NCBI RefSeq assembly: GCF_020283565.1
Contig: NC_060061.1
Location: 48,025,362 to 48,089,361 of the forward strand
DNA: 64,000 nucleotides
Source: Trifolium pratense
Lineage: Eukaryota > Streptophyta > Magnoliopsida > Fabales > Fabaceae
Direction: 5' to 3'
Positions 22,131 through 35,709 of the stretch are shown here, piece after piece; position 1 is the stretch's first letter; each line of letters opens with the position of its first letter. The notes beneath the pieces were generated by a model, which was not told the DNA's origin, made no database searches, and saw nothing but the letters and a program-made list of their open reading frames with translations. Position numbers and translations under genes: made by a program.

Positions 22131-22253
22131 AAAACAACGCGCGATTGTTTAGAATCACTCTTCACTTTCTCTCTCTTCACTCTTCAGCACTCACACTCTT
22201 TCTCTCTGATTCTCATTGCGTTCACTTCACGCAACTTCTTCATTACACACACG

Positions 22254-23741
22254 ATGAATTCGTCGAGATCCCAAAAAGAAAACATTGACAGATTCATTCC
22301 AAACCGATCCGCCATGGATTTCGGTTACGCTAATTCCATGCTCACAGAACCCTACCGGAAAAAGGTTAACTCATCGGCACCGATCACGACGTCCACCGAT
22401 GCCTACCGGAGAGCACTCGCCGATGCTGCTAATCTCCCAACTAGAATCTTAGCCTTCCGCAACAAACCATCAAACCCTAGAAATGTTGGTGTTCCTCTTT
22501 CTCCCCCTTCCAAACCCCCAAAACCTAAACGACACATTCCTAAGGTAAATTAATAAATTCTTCTGCACACTCCTTTTTCTTTTAATTAAAAATGTTTTTT
22601 TTTAATTAAAAATGTAGTTTTTATGTGTTTGCGATAATGATTTTTCAGAACAAGTTTTTGATGATATGTTTGTGAAATGATTTTGCAGCATTCCGAGAGG
22701 AGTTTGAAAGTACCTCAATTGAGAGATGATTTCAGATTGGATTTATTAGATTGGAGTAAAAAGAATGTAGTTAGTGTTGCAATGGACACTAGGGTTTTAC
22801 TTTTGAATCCTTCAAAGAAATCCGATGAAAAAATTGTGGGTGATGATTATGAAGAAGGTGTTTTTACAAGTGTTTGCTGGAGCCCAGATGGACGTTATAT
22901 AACCATTGGTTTGGATAATTCCACTGTCCAGATTTGGGATGCATTTTTACCTAGAAAGGTAAATTGAAACCAAACAAAATTGAAACTTGGACTTATTGTA
23001 TTGTTTTAAACTTAAAACTGTTCTGAACATTTGTGTTTGGTTTCATTTTGGTGACTGCAGGTAAGGGTATTGAGGGATGGACACAGCGGAATTGAGGGTT
23101 CGTTGGCTTGGAACGGTCCTATTCTAACTACAGGAGGAACAGACGGGAGAATAGTAAATCATGATGTTAGAGTGAAATCTCACATAGTTGGAAGTGTCAG
23201 GGGACACAAACAAGGGGTTTGTGGGCTCAAGTGGTCACCTCCAGGTACTCAGTTGGCGAGCGGAGGAAATGATAATGTTGTTCGCATATGGGATATTTCA
23301 GTTGATTCTTCAGATTCACGATCTACCGGTTGGCTTCACAGATTTGAGGAACACATGGCTTCTGTCAGGGCACTGGCTTGGTGTGAAGGCGATCATTGCA
23401 TTAAGCTGTGGAACACACGCATAGGCGCATGCTTGAATTCTATTGACACAGGATCACAGGTGTGTGCATTGGCTTGGAACAAGAACGAGCGTGAACTTCT
23501 TAGCTCCCATGGTTTCCCTCATAACCAGCTTACCCTGTGGAAATATCCTTCCATGTTGAAGAGATCCGAGCTCAAGGATCACACCTCGAGGGTGTTGTAC
23601 ATGGCACAGAGTCCAGATGGGGGTACTGTTGCAACTGCATCCGGAGACAAGAGTCTGAGGTTTTGGAATGTCTTTGAAACCCAAACAGCAGCAGCAATAA
23701 AATATGAGCCCCCTTTTGCTAATTTCAATAGTATACGTTGA
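22254..23741 (+). CDS. CDC20: CDC20-type activator of the APC/C ubiquitin ligase, 3 exons
   Basis: Exons 22254-22544, 22689-22958 and 23061-23741 (all phase 0) give 413 residues. CDC20 recruits mitotic substrates to the anaphase-promoting complex. The N-terminus has a KEN box (8-10) and the C-box DRFIPNR (12-18) that contacts the complex, then ILAFRNKP. The rest is a WD40 propeller ([60 protein letters not shown]). The protein ends in Ile-Arg, the complex-binding tail. The usual family length is about 450. Part of the difference is a shorter N-terminus, and part is a gap at residues 295-296 ([16 protein letters not shown]), where family members carry about 13-16 more residues including LLATGGG. 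A propeller strand is thus missing. It may be a divergent or weakened paralogue. Confidence 0.9.
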
Positions 23742-23862
23742 AGATTGCTCTGTTTGTGATTTTATTTAGTAGAATTTTTACTTGAGCCAACAGATTGTTG
23801 TCCCACAATGTGTGTATAATGTATATAGATACAATTGGGATATAACAAACATATATGTGATA

Positions 23863-24048
23863 TAGCAAACATATTATTTCCTCATTCATCATCAACTAGT
23901 ATAATTGTTGGTGGTAATCAGTAGCATTAACAACATATCATAGCATCATTCGATTAAATTACCTTAACAACTCATAACAAATTAACATAAAAACTTAGTG
24001 TAGTAGTGCTACTGCATCATCATATCATCATCATATTATAATACTAAA
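23863..24048. repeat. Copy 2 of the His-rich gene 3' flank
   Basis: This segment matches 17,093-17,275 in the same orientation with small indels. Here it has no His-rich gene next to it; the CDC20 gene ends about 120 bases before. With the promoter copy at 18,660 it suggests that the His-rich locus once existed in more than one unit. Confidence 0.8.
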
Positions 24049-24833
24049 TCGAGTTACTTGCGATTTAAACTTTCAATAAACGTCACATTGGTCGCATAAT
24101 AATTTAGAGTGAAATTGTTAACGATATCAAGGACTGTGACGCAACCCATTATTGTAATGTAATTACAATAATGTTATCATGAACAAAAACATTAGTCCAC
24201 AGTTTCTTATGAGATGATTCAAGGCAGACAAGCAAATTTCTTTCCAATCAAACAACCACCCAGAATCTAAACAATGAATATTTCATTAATTCCGGAAATA
24301 ACATAATTTGTAAGCAAAAAACAAGATATAGATATTACATATCACATAGATAATTAATTTCCCTGTATAACCAAGTGTAACAATTATAAATAATGTCAAC
24401 AGGAGATCTCCTTACCTAGTTCTAAAGTTCTGTATCTATAAAACATATCACCATAAAATACAAACTAAAACATATCACCATTGCTCGATAAAGTTGGCTC
24501 TTCAAGATTGCCGAGGACCAAGGCATACCCAATGCATATTCAGAATCATAATCTACCACCCACCTTAAAAGAGATCAAATGAAACTAAACCAAACAAGTG
24601 CATGGTATGGGGTGGAACATGCAGCACAAAATACATCGCTCCCACTCCACTTTCTCCATATCAAGTGATAAGAGGGGATTAGGAAGGATGCCTGAAGCCA
24701 AAATCAAACCATCAAATGAAGATGGCATGCAGTTACCAGGAGTTAAAATGGGCTTCCTCTATTTTAACTGTTATTATTTGGATTATCCCCAAAAGCAGCA
24801 AAGCCGCAGCCTTGAATCTCCTAAGTTCTGGCT

Positions 24834-27800
24834 TCAATTTCTGTCGCCAAATCTCCCAGATTTACCTGTGCCAAAATTTCCAAAGCCACTGGAACGGCCT
24901 GAACTGTTAAATCCTCCACCACCATATTTATCCGTTTTACCAGAATATTCCCCAAACCCCACTCTTGACCGACTTGAACCAGAGCCACCAAAACCACTGG
25001 ATTTCCCATAGCCGGTCCGGCCAGATCCAGAACTACCACCAAAACCTGTACCGCCTGATCGACGATCCCTGCCTCCCAAAGAGCCGTATCGATCACCACT
25101 CATGCTACCAAACATGTCTGCTGATCCACTTTCAACAGTAATCTTAGGTAACTGAAACAAAAATATAGGTAAGATGCAAACTGTTAGTCATTACACAGTA
25201 TAAAACAGTGATCAGTGGCCTAAAATGTAGGCAGCATAGAAGGGAAAATAATTACAATAGAAGTATAATTACAACACAAGAATGTATCATGTATAATATG
25301 CACATGTGGATACAACTGTAACACCACAATCAACACAAAAGGTCAATAATGTCCATCCTTGAAATATCATTTTATAAATAGTATCCATTTAAGGAAATAT
25401 TAGATTGATAAAAGACTAAATTGTCTGCTAACCCAATTCAGTTAAAATGATAATTCACAACATCAATGCAAATCTAGTCATCTCATGATCATAATAACCA
25501 ACTACATTATCATGCTTAGCATGGACAGCTATTTCCATTTCCTAAAACTTGAGACAGAAGATTCAATTTCCTCTTACTAATTATCCAGCAAAACATAGAG
25601 AACTTCAGCTGTTTTGAGATCACTTCCAAGTTGTTCCAAGCAACCCACCCACACAGTTTAGAATTTTTGGCATCTATCTTAACATGTTACAACTTATAAC
25701 AAAGATTGTCTAGCAACTCTTTGCTCTAAACATTCCAGCACTAATAACTTAAAAGTTGTAATTACAAAATTCAAAACAGGTATTAAAGTATATTTTCATT
25801 CTATTTACTACTTAAGAAAACTGACCAAACACTTAGGGAAATTGGACAAGTATTAATGATCTTTTAAGCCCTCTGCTCACCGTATATGTTACGAATTCAA
25901 AAGGTAAAATAACCTATCAAACTTGGGTTCATGTATACGTACATACTTATAATCCTTTGAATCCGTCAAGATAACATCTACCATAAGCTACTAAAGATTA
26001 ATAAGATGAACTCCTCAATTTAGGGATATTATTTCACTGGTAGAACTTAGTTTATAGATATAGAACACATTACTGGACTTGATTAAGATTTTCATCAACA
26101 TGCAATTTATCAAAAATTAGTCCACAGATGTAATACAAAACCTGGTAAAAATATAATGATTGTTTTCCATGATTCCATCACCTACAAACTAATAACATGG
26201 ATATTTAGTATGAACAGGCACTGGATGGGATTTATGGTAAGATGATAGACTATCCATCTGTCTGGCAACAAAGTAGAAAAGAAAGGACCACTTCGCATAA
26301 AAAATAAAGGATGTATATGAAAAGGAAGTAAAGAGGCGACCTCTTTGAATGTACATCCAACATCTCGCTCAATTGTCTTTACAGCCCTGGATTGATTTTC
26401 TGTGTGGACAAGAATAGCAGTTCCTTTCTTCCCAGCGCGTCCTGTTCGTCCAGATCGATGAACAAATATCTCTGAATTATTTGGAAGTTCATAATGGATT
26501 ACCTATATGAGTAAACCAGGTCAAAAAATCACATAATAACAAACTGGGCAACAAATAACAATGGATGCTAATTTCAATGACAAATTGTTTGCATATAAAC
26601 ATATATCATATTAAGATTAAGTAAACAACTGTCAAATTAGAGACAAATTGCTGAATGAGTGTAAAGTTATTAGCCATGAATTGTTGAATGCTTAGAAGTT
26701 GTTTGCTGTTTATAAATTGCACTTATGTTGCAATTCAATTGGAATATGATCACCTAATTCTAACTAACTGACAGCTGCAGTGAGTTAGTTAAGATTGCCT
26801 AAACTAGATCCTAATGCAAAAAGTGAGCTCGAGTAGATATGCTCCTCAAATAAGAAGCAACTAAAAGGGAAACATGATCATATAAACTTCCTTCTCACAC
26901 AAATTTTTGGGAAGTTCAAATTCAAAAATGGAAATATCCCACACCTATAGGAACTTTCCTTTGGCTACCCCCTCCCCCATATATTATGACACACCATGTC
27001 CATGTGTAGTTAACATACTATCTCAAATATATTCCCGAAAAGGTCATAGGAATGGAGGTACCATCATGTAGAAACTAAATGTTGTACTTGAGCCTCAATC
27101 AACTATCCAGAAACAAGGAATGGACATGATAAGATAACAAGCGAGTTCAAACTAAAAGTTTAGCAAAGTAGAACTTACAAGATCAACATTTGGTATATCA
27201 AGCCCACGAGAAGCAACATCAGTTGCCACTAAAACATTGAAATAACTGTTTCTAAAGCCAGTGAGAGTTCTTTCTCTCTGAGTTTGTGAAATATCTCCAT
27301 GCAAGGCCTCACATTTAAGGGTTTTTGACATTATATGTGATAGTCGATCAGCATCACGTTTGGTTTGAGTGAAAACAATACACTTTCCTCCTTTAGCATG
27401 TTCCTATCAGAGCATAAATAGTTAAGACAGCAAAAGCAAATACAGTGATGCTAAATAAATTAGTTAAGACAGCAAAAGCAGGAAGGCAAATAAAGCTCAG
27501 ACAAACTCAATTGCAATCACTTTTGGTAAACAAAAATAACTAAATAAATTTTAAAATAATTAGTTATAATAAACAGCAACAATAATTATTAATCATATAT
27601 AACCCAAAAAACATGAGAAAATACATAATATGAAGTCTTACTTTTATAAGAGGTGCAAGAATTCCTGCTTTAGAATAGGCATTAGATGCAATAGAGTACA
27701 ATGAAATTCCATCTGCCAACTTCTGATCAGAATCTCCAACCTATGACACATGTCAAATCTCAAACAGATTAATTTTCAGTCTCAAAAAAATCAGTACAGT

Positions 27801-30134
27801 CCAGTTCTTGCCAAATGTCAGGAAAACAAATACAAATCTACTACAACTTATGAGACAGAACGTGCTAGTTTATAGAGCAATTTTAAGAATACAATACGAA
27901 TAATTTTTTTTGTTTGTAATTTTCAAGAGCTGTTATGAAACCATTTTTTTGTACCTTTAATAAAAAAACAAAATGATGTATGGATTTGGTATCATCTAGT
28001 CAAAAACATTAGTTAATGTGCTAAATGTATCAGAATCCCTAATCATGACAGGAGGAGTCACAACAATACGAGAACTACTCCTCAAGAAGATATTTTAAAT
28101 TGGAATTTGTTTCATGACAGAGTCCAAATATTCAGCTTTTGTTAGGTATTGTTAAATTAATCGCCATAAAACCCTTTGGCCCATATCATACCGGACTAGG
28201 CACAATCCGAATAAAAAATGACAACTGAAAACCGCAATATCCTCCTACTTGCCGTGCCTAAACAGATTTGCATACTTACAAGATCAATTGTTAAGGGTTT
28301 GTTTAGGTAATTGCGTGAAATATTCTTTATCCAAGAAGGCATTGTCGCCGAGAACATAACAGTTTGACGCTTTGAAGGCAACTTCTGCAAGATAATCTCC
28401 ACTGCTTCTTGAAATCCTACTTGAAGCATCTGATCAGCTTCATCAAGAACAACATAACTAACATCCTTCAATTTCAGTGAACCCCTTTTGAGAAGATCAA
28501 TAACACGTCCAGGTGTGCCAACTACAATATCTACGCCACCACCAAGTTGGTGGATTTGTTGCTGAATAGGCATACCCCCATAAAGACAGACTGTTTCCAA
28601 GTTAGGTGCAGCCTCGTTGAATTCCTTTTCAACCTGACGTGCAAGTTCTCTGGTCGGTGCTAACACCATAGCCATAGGATCCCTTCTTTTCCTGCCATAA
28701 TCAACCACAACAGTTTGCTTAGTTAAAGACAAAACTAAAAAACTACCAAGCAAAAAAATAAGGCAACAGAATCAATTAAACATATAATGTAAGTGTCAGT
28801 AAAATAACCAACCCATTTTTAGCATTAAACTTAATAATCTTATCCAAGATGGGTATCCCAAAAGCCAGAGTTTTCCCAGTTCCTGTTCTAGCTCGAGCAA
28901 TCATATCCCTCCCTTGCATCGCAGGTTCCAGTACAGCTCTCTACAATAAATAATAAGAGAAGCACAAGCTGGAAATTACTAAGATTTATAAACAGCATGG
29001 TAATAATAAGTATGAATTGGTTTTCTGGAAAACTTAGCGAACAAATTTTTCGCCTTCTTTTTCAGCCCAAAATATCTCAAAGAAAATTTTAGAATAATAG
29101 TAAAACAGTAACATATTTCCGAATGAGAATCAACTCATTCCAGCCCAGTTGCTGCTTCAACTGATATATCAAGAAAAAAAAGTTGTTTTTGTGCAATTTC
29201 TATAAACAGAAACATTTGCCTACTTTTTTCAACCAAACTTTTGAAACAAAATGGAAATTTGACATTAATCAAACCATTTCAGCACAGCTCTATGTGCTTC
29301 TACTATCACTAATTTTTCGTGCAAAAAACTATAACTAACACTAAGGTACCGTTTGGCCTAGATTTTTTCCCTCTTCTTTTGAGCTTATGCAAACAGCTTA
29401 TGCAATATAAATTAGGTTTTATGCTATTTTATAAGTTCATACTAGTCAAAATTGTATTTTTATAAGCTATTTTATTATAAACTACCTTGAAAAACTTATA
29501 ATAATACATAAAAATTGCATAAGCTGATTGCATAAGCTCAAAAGTTTAGGGAAAAAAGCTAGGTCAAACAGTACCTAATAATAATATTGGAATAATAATA
29601 ACAACAACAATAATAATAATAAATTAAAACTGAAATTTTTATAAGTTTAAATAACATACATATATGAAACTGAAGTAAACAAATTAAATTAAAACAAATA
29701 TTACACAAATTAAATTTAAAAAAAATAAAAATGATTATTCAATGAACCTAAAGTGTATCGAACCGGAACATAGAGCATACCTGAATGGGGAAGAGTTTCG
29801 CGATCCCTTTCTTCGCAAGAGCATTAACAATCTCCTTAGAAATTCCAAGCTTTGCGATCTCAAGTCCTTCATCGCCACTACCACTGAAACCTTCATCATG
29901 CTGCACATCATCGTAATCCACAGCAAGTTGCGCACCACGAGAAACCAACGACGAGGAGTGAAAGTTCAACGGTTCAGATTTCGCGTGAAAAAGTCTGTCT
30001 CCTTTGCCGTAGACGGCGGAGGATAAGGCGAAGGTGCTGCGGTGACGAATTGGAAGTAGTTCGACGGAAGTAATGGCGGCGAAGAAACGCCGTGAAAATA
30101 TGGAAGAAGATCTTTTGAGAATTGTGGATGTCAT
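24834..30134 (-). CDS. PMH2: Mitochondrial DEAD-box RNA helicase (PMH type), 7 exons
   Basis: Exons 30134-29781, 28940-28813, 28691-28280, 27740-27642, 27403-27179, 26502-26341 and 25151-24834 give 565 residues with all frames joined. The first 45 residues are Arg/Ser-rich with few acids ([18 protein letters not shown]), a mitochondrial presequence. The core has the Q motif ending LFPIQ (114-118), ARTGTGKT (135-142), PTRELA (173-178), TPGR, DEAD (244-247), SAT (275-277), TDVASRGLD and HRSGRTGR (421-428). The tail (461-565) is Gly/Ser/Arg-rich ([12 protein letters not shown]) and should bind RNA without sequence choice. This layout matches plant PMH1/PMH2 (RH9/RH53), which assist folding and splicing of mitochondrial group II introns. 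No motif is damaged. Intron 1 carries a Tourist-like MITE. Confidence 0.93.
29345..29575. mobile_element. Tourist-like MITE in helicase intron 1
   Basis: The left end GGTACCGTTTGGCCTAG and the right end (inverse GGTACTGTTTGACCTAG) pair well. TAA flanks both sides (29,342-29,344 and 29,576-29,578), the target of PIF/Harbinger elements. Inner words GCTTATGCA and TGCATAAGC also pair. It is 231 bp and non-coding. Confidence 0.85.
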
Positions 30135-30399
30135 TTTTTTTTGTATGGAATGGGAGTGATGATTATTGGTGAAACCTGAAATGAAATTTGTGAGGTTTTG
30201 TTAGGGTTTTAGTTTTCAGGGTTTTAGGAGTGATAATCCTGTGTGGTCGAGTTTACATGTTTTAGTTGATGATGAGCCCTTGTTGACGGTACTTGATCAG
30301 ACGATTCATAGAGTTGACTTTTTTTGGTCTCATCAAATAACGTTGGTCTTGTATAAATCGGTACAAACCATTCCTTTTTTTTTTTTTTTTTTTACAAAG

Positions 30400-31945
30400 C
30401 AAAGAAAAACTATAAAAAAATTATTCTCTAAGGAAGAAGGTTCTTATCGCAGAAGCTAAGGAAGAAGTTTCTTATTACAGAAGATCATGAATGTCTTCTG
30501 TGAGAAAACGTGAGATGAAATCGATCCGAGTAAAGCAAACAACGAACACACAAGAAGTTTGATAACGGATTTCCCCATATGGTGAGTATGTCTCCGATCG
30601 TTTATGTGTTACAAGTTGTATTGATAATAATAATTCGGTTCAAATAACAACAAATAATACCCCTAAATTGTACCACAGGGCTAGCACCCCCGACACCCCC
30701 TAGCTCCCCCCAAAACATTTGCTCCGCTAGGTCAGCTCTTGGGTCGCCCCCAACCTCTTCCTGATGTATATGAGCGATACTAACAATCTCCACCTTGGCG
30801 AATATCAAACCCTTATATGAAGAATCATTGCATGACGTCTATATCCTTGGTGCAAGGGGGTCGTTTCCTTCTTAACACTAAGAAACATGTAACAAGTCCA
30901 AGTAGTGTTTGCACTTGTCACTACTATCTGGTCAACATATTAGCTGCATTATGAACCTTCTCAAGTAATTTTGTCTGAATGTAAGCAACTCTTTGATCTT
31001 GTGAAACCTCACATCAATATGCTTAGTCCTTGCATGATACACTTGATTATTTGCCAAGTAAATGACACTATGACTATCACAATGCAAATGAACTCCATCT
31101 TGCAGCTTCAGGTAATTCATAAGGCCTCTTTGGCAGCTTCAACTACTACTATGTATTCTACTTCAGTTGTTGACGTATAGATTAAACTGACGATTTCCAG
31201 CAAATAGGTCCTCCTGCAAGAGTAAAGACATGTTCTGTGGTAGACCTCTTATCATCCATATCACTGACATAGTCTGAATCAACACACCCCACAGCTGAAT
31301 GATCACCATTTCCACTACTAAACATGATACCATGACATGTTATACCCTTCAAGTACTTAAAAATCTATTGGATAGCTTTCCAATGATGTTTTCCTAGCTT
31401 GGACATAAACTTGCAAACTTTACTTACAGCTTGTGCCAAGTCAAGCCTAGTGCAAATCATACATACATTAAACAACCAACAACACTAACATAAAGAACGT
31501 TTGACATGTATATGATATATACTCAGTTTTTACATTTGACTTTGGACATTGATCCAATGTTCCAATGTAAGTTTGAAGTGATTTGCCAATGGAGTACTCA
31601 CAACCTTCGAATTACTCATGTCAAATTTGTTGAACAGCTTTTCAGCATAGTTTTTCTAAGAGAGCCACAATTTTCTAGCCCCTTGTCCATGTGAATTTCC
31701 ATCCAAAGAATCTTCTTAGCAGCACTTATGTCTTTCATGTCAAACTTTTTTCCCAGCAAAATTTTCAATTCATTGATATCATTAAATGTTTAACAACAAT
31801 CTACATATCATCAACATAAAGTAACAAGAAAATAAAAGAACCATCATCAAGGCTTGTAACATAAACACAACAATCATATTCACATTGCTTGTAGCCAATC
31901 TGAAGTATGTAAGAATCAAAACACTTGTACCATTGCTTTGGAGAT
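30400..31945 (-). mobile_element. Ty1/Copia retrotransposon 3' part (degraded)
   Basis: On the minus strand the order is reverse transcriptase end (PKQWYKCFDSYI, then FLLLYVDDM followed by a stop), linker, RNase H (LHCDSHSVIYLANNQVYHAR at about 31,085, then TKHIDVRFHKIKE), a polypurine tract (AAGGTGGAGATTG at 30,789-30,801) and an LTR start TGTTAGTATC just after it. Integrase and gag are missing. Stops and frameshifts disable it. The far end of the LTR, near 30,400, is approximate. Confidence 0.75.
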
Positions 31946-33110
31946 TATAATAGTTGAGCTTTTGATTAGGGACAATCTTAATCCACTTAAATCAATGAAA
32001 TTTTTTCATTTAGCCACATCAATTACTTACATCACTTTACAATGCCACATCACTTTTGCTTACATCTTTTTCATGTCTATATGTTTTTCATTTGCACGCC
32101 CATGTCGATTTATAAATACATTTATATGGTTTAAAATAATTAGTGTTTCTGCTAATAATCATTTGTCAAATTTTTATGGTATACCTGTGCACAAATTTCT
32201 ACCATAACTTTAACTACTCAACAATTACTAGAAAGTTCCTCTTTGGACGTAGTGGTTGAGTAACCAAAAAAAAAAACTACTCAACAATATACTATGATTT
32301 TCTTGTAAAAAAATGATTACTATGATTTTTAGTAAGAAAAAAGCAACAAATACTATGATTTGGTGGGACTAATTACAAATTTAATCATACAAGTTTCATG
32401 GAAATTTGGTAGAACTCGTGTATGTATATCTTAAAATTGAGAGTTATGTCTAATTCAATCTTACAAAATCAACTTATAAGGATTATTTCTACTTATAAAT
32501 AGAATATCTCAATACTAAACTCTTAACAATTTCAGCCAATAAAAATGTGTATTAAAATGAGTTGCAAGTTAATACTCCTTGAAATTTATGTTTATAATAA
32601 TGAAATATAATATATGAAAATTATGAGGCTTGCCCACATTGAAATTAAAAAGTGAAAGATATTTTTTTCCCTTGAATTTTCAAAAGAATATAAAGTGTAC
32701 CATAAAAGTACTTGTGTTTTCAGTGGAGCAATGCCAGAAATGGGACCAAAAAAACTCATCACCCAAAACAATGCAAAGTATTAATCAGAAGATGGGACCA
32801 ACATGTTCAGCAATCAATTCCCCCAACTATTATATATGCTTTGTCTTCAAGCATAGATGATAGATCATGCCAAGCTCACATCACTGCCAATCTGCCATGG
32901 CTCATACATAGTGGCATTGACCAATTTGAATTATTCACCCTAATTGTTGGGCCATGATAGAGTTAGGAGGAACATCATTTTATTGAGTTAAAACAACTAC
33001 AAAGGTAAGTTAAACAATAAGTTGTTATATAAAATTTTAAAACAATGTAAAGCTTTTAACTTCACATCTGCTGCACAATACCAATGATATAATTTATTTT
33101 TTAAAATCAA
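31946..33110. other. Intergenic DNA, no gene seen
   Basis: AT-rich non-coding sequence. Open frames at 32,630-32,957 show no recognisable protein features. Confidence 0.5.
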
Positions 33111-33114
33111 AGGT

Positions 33115-33260
33115 ATTTTCTGTGTGCAACTGCAGATATTAATTCTCTCGAAGTAATTGAAATTCATTTAAAATGTTTGACTTCTCCCAACAAATGTTTC
33201 TCCATACGTACCGATTGAGAATCGAACCCAAAACCAAATGGTTAAGAGTCCCAAGTATTT
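33115..33260 (-). mobile_element. Possible SINE remnant
   Basis: On the minus strand there is a good RNA polymerase III B box (GTTCGATTC, plus-strand positions 33,219-33,227). The plus strand also has TGTGTGCAACTGCAGA, a word similar to the end of the SINE at 35,561 (TGCGCGCAACTGCAGA). No target duplication was found, so the limits are uncertain. Confidence 0.35.
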
Positions 33261-33866
33261 AATATTTATGTCACATAACTTAGGCGGTGTTGGTGGGTTA
33301 TAATATGCATTTGTATATATATGCCTGATGACTTTGAAGTCCAAATGTATTACCTGGTTGATGTAGGCTAAATGCATTATATAAAATTAATACATTTTTT
33401 AAACTATCTGATCATGTTATTTTAATTTTGTTGATAAATTAAACAATGGTCATTTGCTTGAAGAATAATAAAGCATGTTAGATAGCAACCACATCAGCCA
33501 CAAAAGAATATGGAGACTTTCATAATCAATTACTTTGTGTCAAACACCTCAAACACATATATTACCTACCTATAACAGGATATATAGGATAAGGAAGAAA
33601 GATTTTTAAATTGGTACAGGTAACCAAATCCATTAGTTCCTCTTAGCAAGATTTCAGAAGAAGCCTGCCATTGAAGAAGGCAAATGGTGGGTTAAAAATC
33701 AAAATGATTAATTTTTGGTAATGAAAGGAATTAGGAGTAAATTGTGTAGGTTAAACGAAGTATTAAGTTTAGTGGAAACACAGAACCTACAAAGTTTATT
33801 TATTGACCACAGCATCCAAATGAACCTCCCACATTAATTAAACTTCATCATGAAGATGTAAAAGCT

Positions 33867-34435
33867 GCATTTGGTTTGGATGTATTTGAATGACTTTTTT
33901 ATTGAACCGCAAACTGCAAAACCGCGGTTATGTTTCTTTTTTTTTTTTTTTGGTGAGAACCGCGGTTATGTTTCTATTATATTCTAATATACATAGTCGA
34001 ATTACTAAGTCAGTCCACCAAATTAATGGAACTTCAAGTTGTTCTTATTTTTTGTACTGTAATGTTACTTTGGTGTTGTAATGTTATTTTAGATCAACAA
34101 CTTTTATCGATACTGTGATGTTATTTTGGAACTTCAAGTTCTTTTTTTTGGATATTTAGAAAATGTAAGGTACTGCAATGTTATTTTGGATAAACAACGT
34201 TATTGGTACTGTAGTGTTATTTTGAAACTTCTAGTTTTTTTTATGTTTCAAATTGTTTGGTACTAAAATATTATTCCGTAAACTGCCGCAACCGAACTAA
34301 TCCTAACTGCATTGATTTGGTTTGGTTTGGATGACTTTTTAAAAATCAATCAAACCAAGCCGAACTACATGCTTTTTTATCTCGTGATTAGAATAATTTT
34401 TTTGCTCATAACCGCACCGTGAACACCACTCCAGA
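33867..34435. repeat. Repeat-rich stretch with AACCGCGGTTATG words
   Basis: AAAACCGCGGTTATG appears near 33,920 and again near 33,960. GCATTTGGTTTGG and GCATTGATTTGGTTTGG occur at both sides. In between, the phrase ACTG(T/C)A(A/G)TGTTATTTTG recurs about five times. It looks like a degraded non-autonomous DNA transposon with internal tandem words. Ends were not defined. Confidence 0.35.
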
Positions 34436-34622
34436 TAAATATGCAAGTGCACGTGAGTATAAGGAATTTGGATTCTCTAAATTTGAGTTTCTTAAATTCA
34501 CCTAGATTTTTTTCAATTGAAGTGACGTTATTAGCGTAGCTTCGTAGATGCAAATATCAATTGGAAACATTGAGATATTAAACTGGGCACAAGTTTTTTA
34601 AAGTAGAAAATCCTTGTCGTAA

Positions 34623-35437
34623 GGCTATGTTTGGATTGATGGAACATAATGGAGCGGAATGGAATGAAACATAATGGAATGGAGTGGAATGGAGCGGAAT
34701 GAAATATAAATTTCATTCCATTGTTTGGGTATTTTATGATGCAACGGAATAACGTTTCCACTCCATTGTTTGGAAACGGACGGGACGGAACAAGTTATAA
34801 TTTTTTTATTCCAGTTTTACCCTTAGTTAAAAACTATTATTATATATAAAGCCTCTTAATTTGATTTACGATGGCAATCAATTTTTTACCAAACTGTTAT
34901 TTCAAAACTCTATTAAAAAACAGTATATATAGGCCAACCTCTCAGTTTGTTATTATAGCTCAGTTGTATATACATTAGCAAAAATTAAATTGAAGATTAT
35001 ACATATATAAACATAAGCAAAAGTTTCACAACATGGAATAAAAATTATTGACGATAGCAAGAAACATGCTGACAATAGCACACGCCATAGCAAGACTCAT
35101 GCTGGCAATGAAGAAACGAAAGAGAATTTATTGACCATGAGGAAGCAACAAGCAATGAACAATGAACGACGAGCAGAAGAAAAAGTATATAGAAGGAAGA
35201 GGTAGCTGGTAAACAGGGATATAAAGGTAAAATTTTAATTATAAAATTCCATTCCATTGGATACACCCCAAATTGGGAGGAATGAAAAATTGAAAGATTG
35301 GATGGTAAGGGATGGAATGTGTTCCATTATGTTCCATTCCACTCCATCCATTATTTACACATCCAAACAATGAAACTTAATTACTTACCATTCTATTCCA
35401 TTTCATTCCATCACATACCACCAATCCAAACAAAGCC
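34623..35437. mobile_element. PIF/Harbinger-type element, 815 bp
   Basis: The ends GGCTATGTTTGGATTG and (inverse) GGCTTTGTTTGGATTG are inverted repeats, and TAA flanks both sides (34,620-34,622 and 35,438-35,440). The subterminal regions are rich in GGAATGGA and TCCATTCC words in both orientations. The interior has no transposase, so it is non-autonomous. Confidence 0.82.
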
Positions 35438-35560
35438 TAAGTGCTTGCATCACTAAGAAAATATTTACACATTCAGTAGTACGAAACGCATTTGTCATTT
35501 TACGATTAGTTCTGTTAATAATTTTTTTAATGATTATGTTAAACAGTGTCCTTGAATACT

Positions 35561-35709
35561 TTTTTTTTTTGTGTAAATCGGTTATCCTCTGCGCGCAACT
35601 GCAGAGAGTCTTGTGGAACCCAAATGGGTGGCAAACTCTCCATAAGAGACCCAGGACCTTGATTAAGCTAGAATAGACCCGCGTCATCTCGTCTAAGTGC
35701 TCTTGGGTA
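35561..35709 (-). mobile_element. SINE insertion with 15-bp TSD
   Basis: The repeats GTGTCCTTGAATACT (35,546-35,560) and GTGTCATTGAATACT (35,710-35,724) differ at one base and flank 149 bp. The left edge is a T run, so the element reads on the minus strand with a poly(A) tail. The body (GGTCCTGGGTCTC, TGCAGTTGCGCGCAGAGG) has no frame. This is the structure of a short interspersed element. Confidence 0.72.

Noticed and set aside
24598..25011. Pro-rich plus-strand protein
   Set aside because: It is the complement of the Gly-rich tail of the minus-strand helicase.
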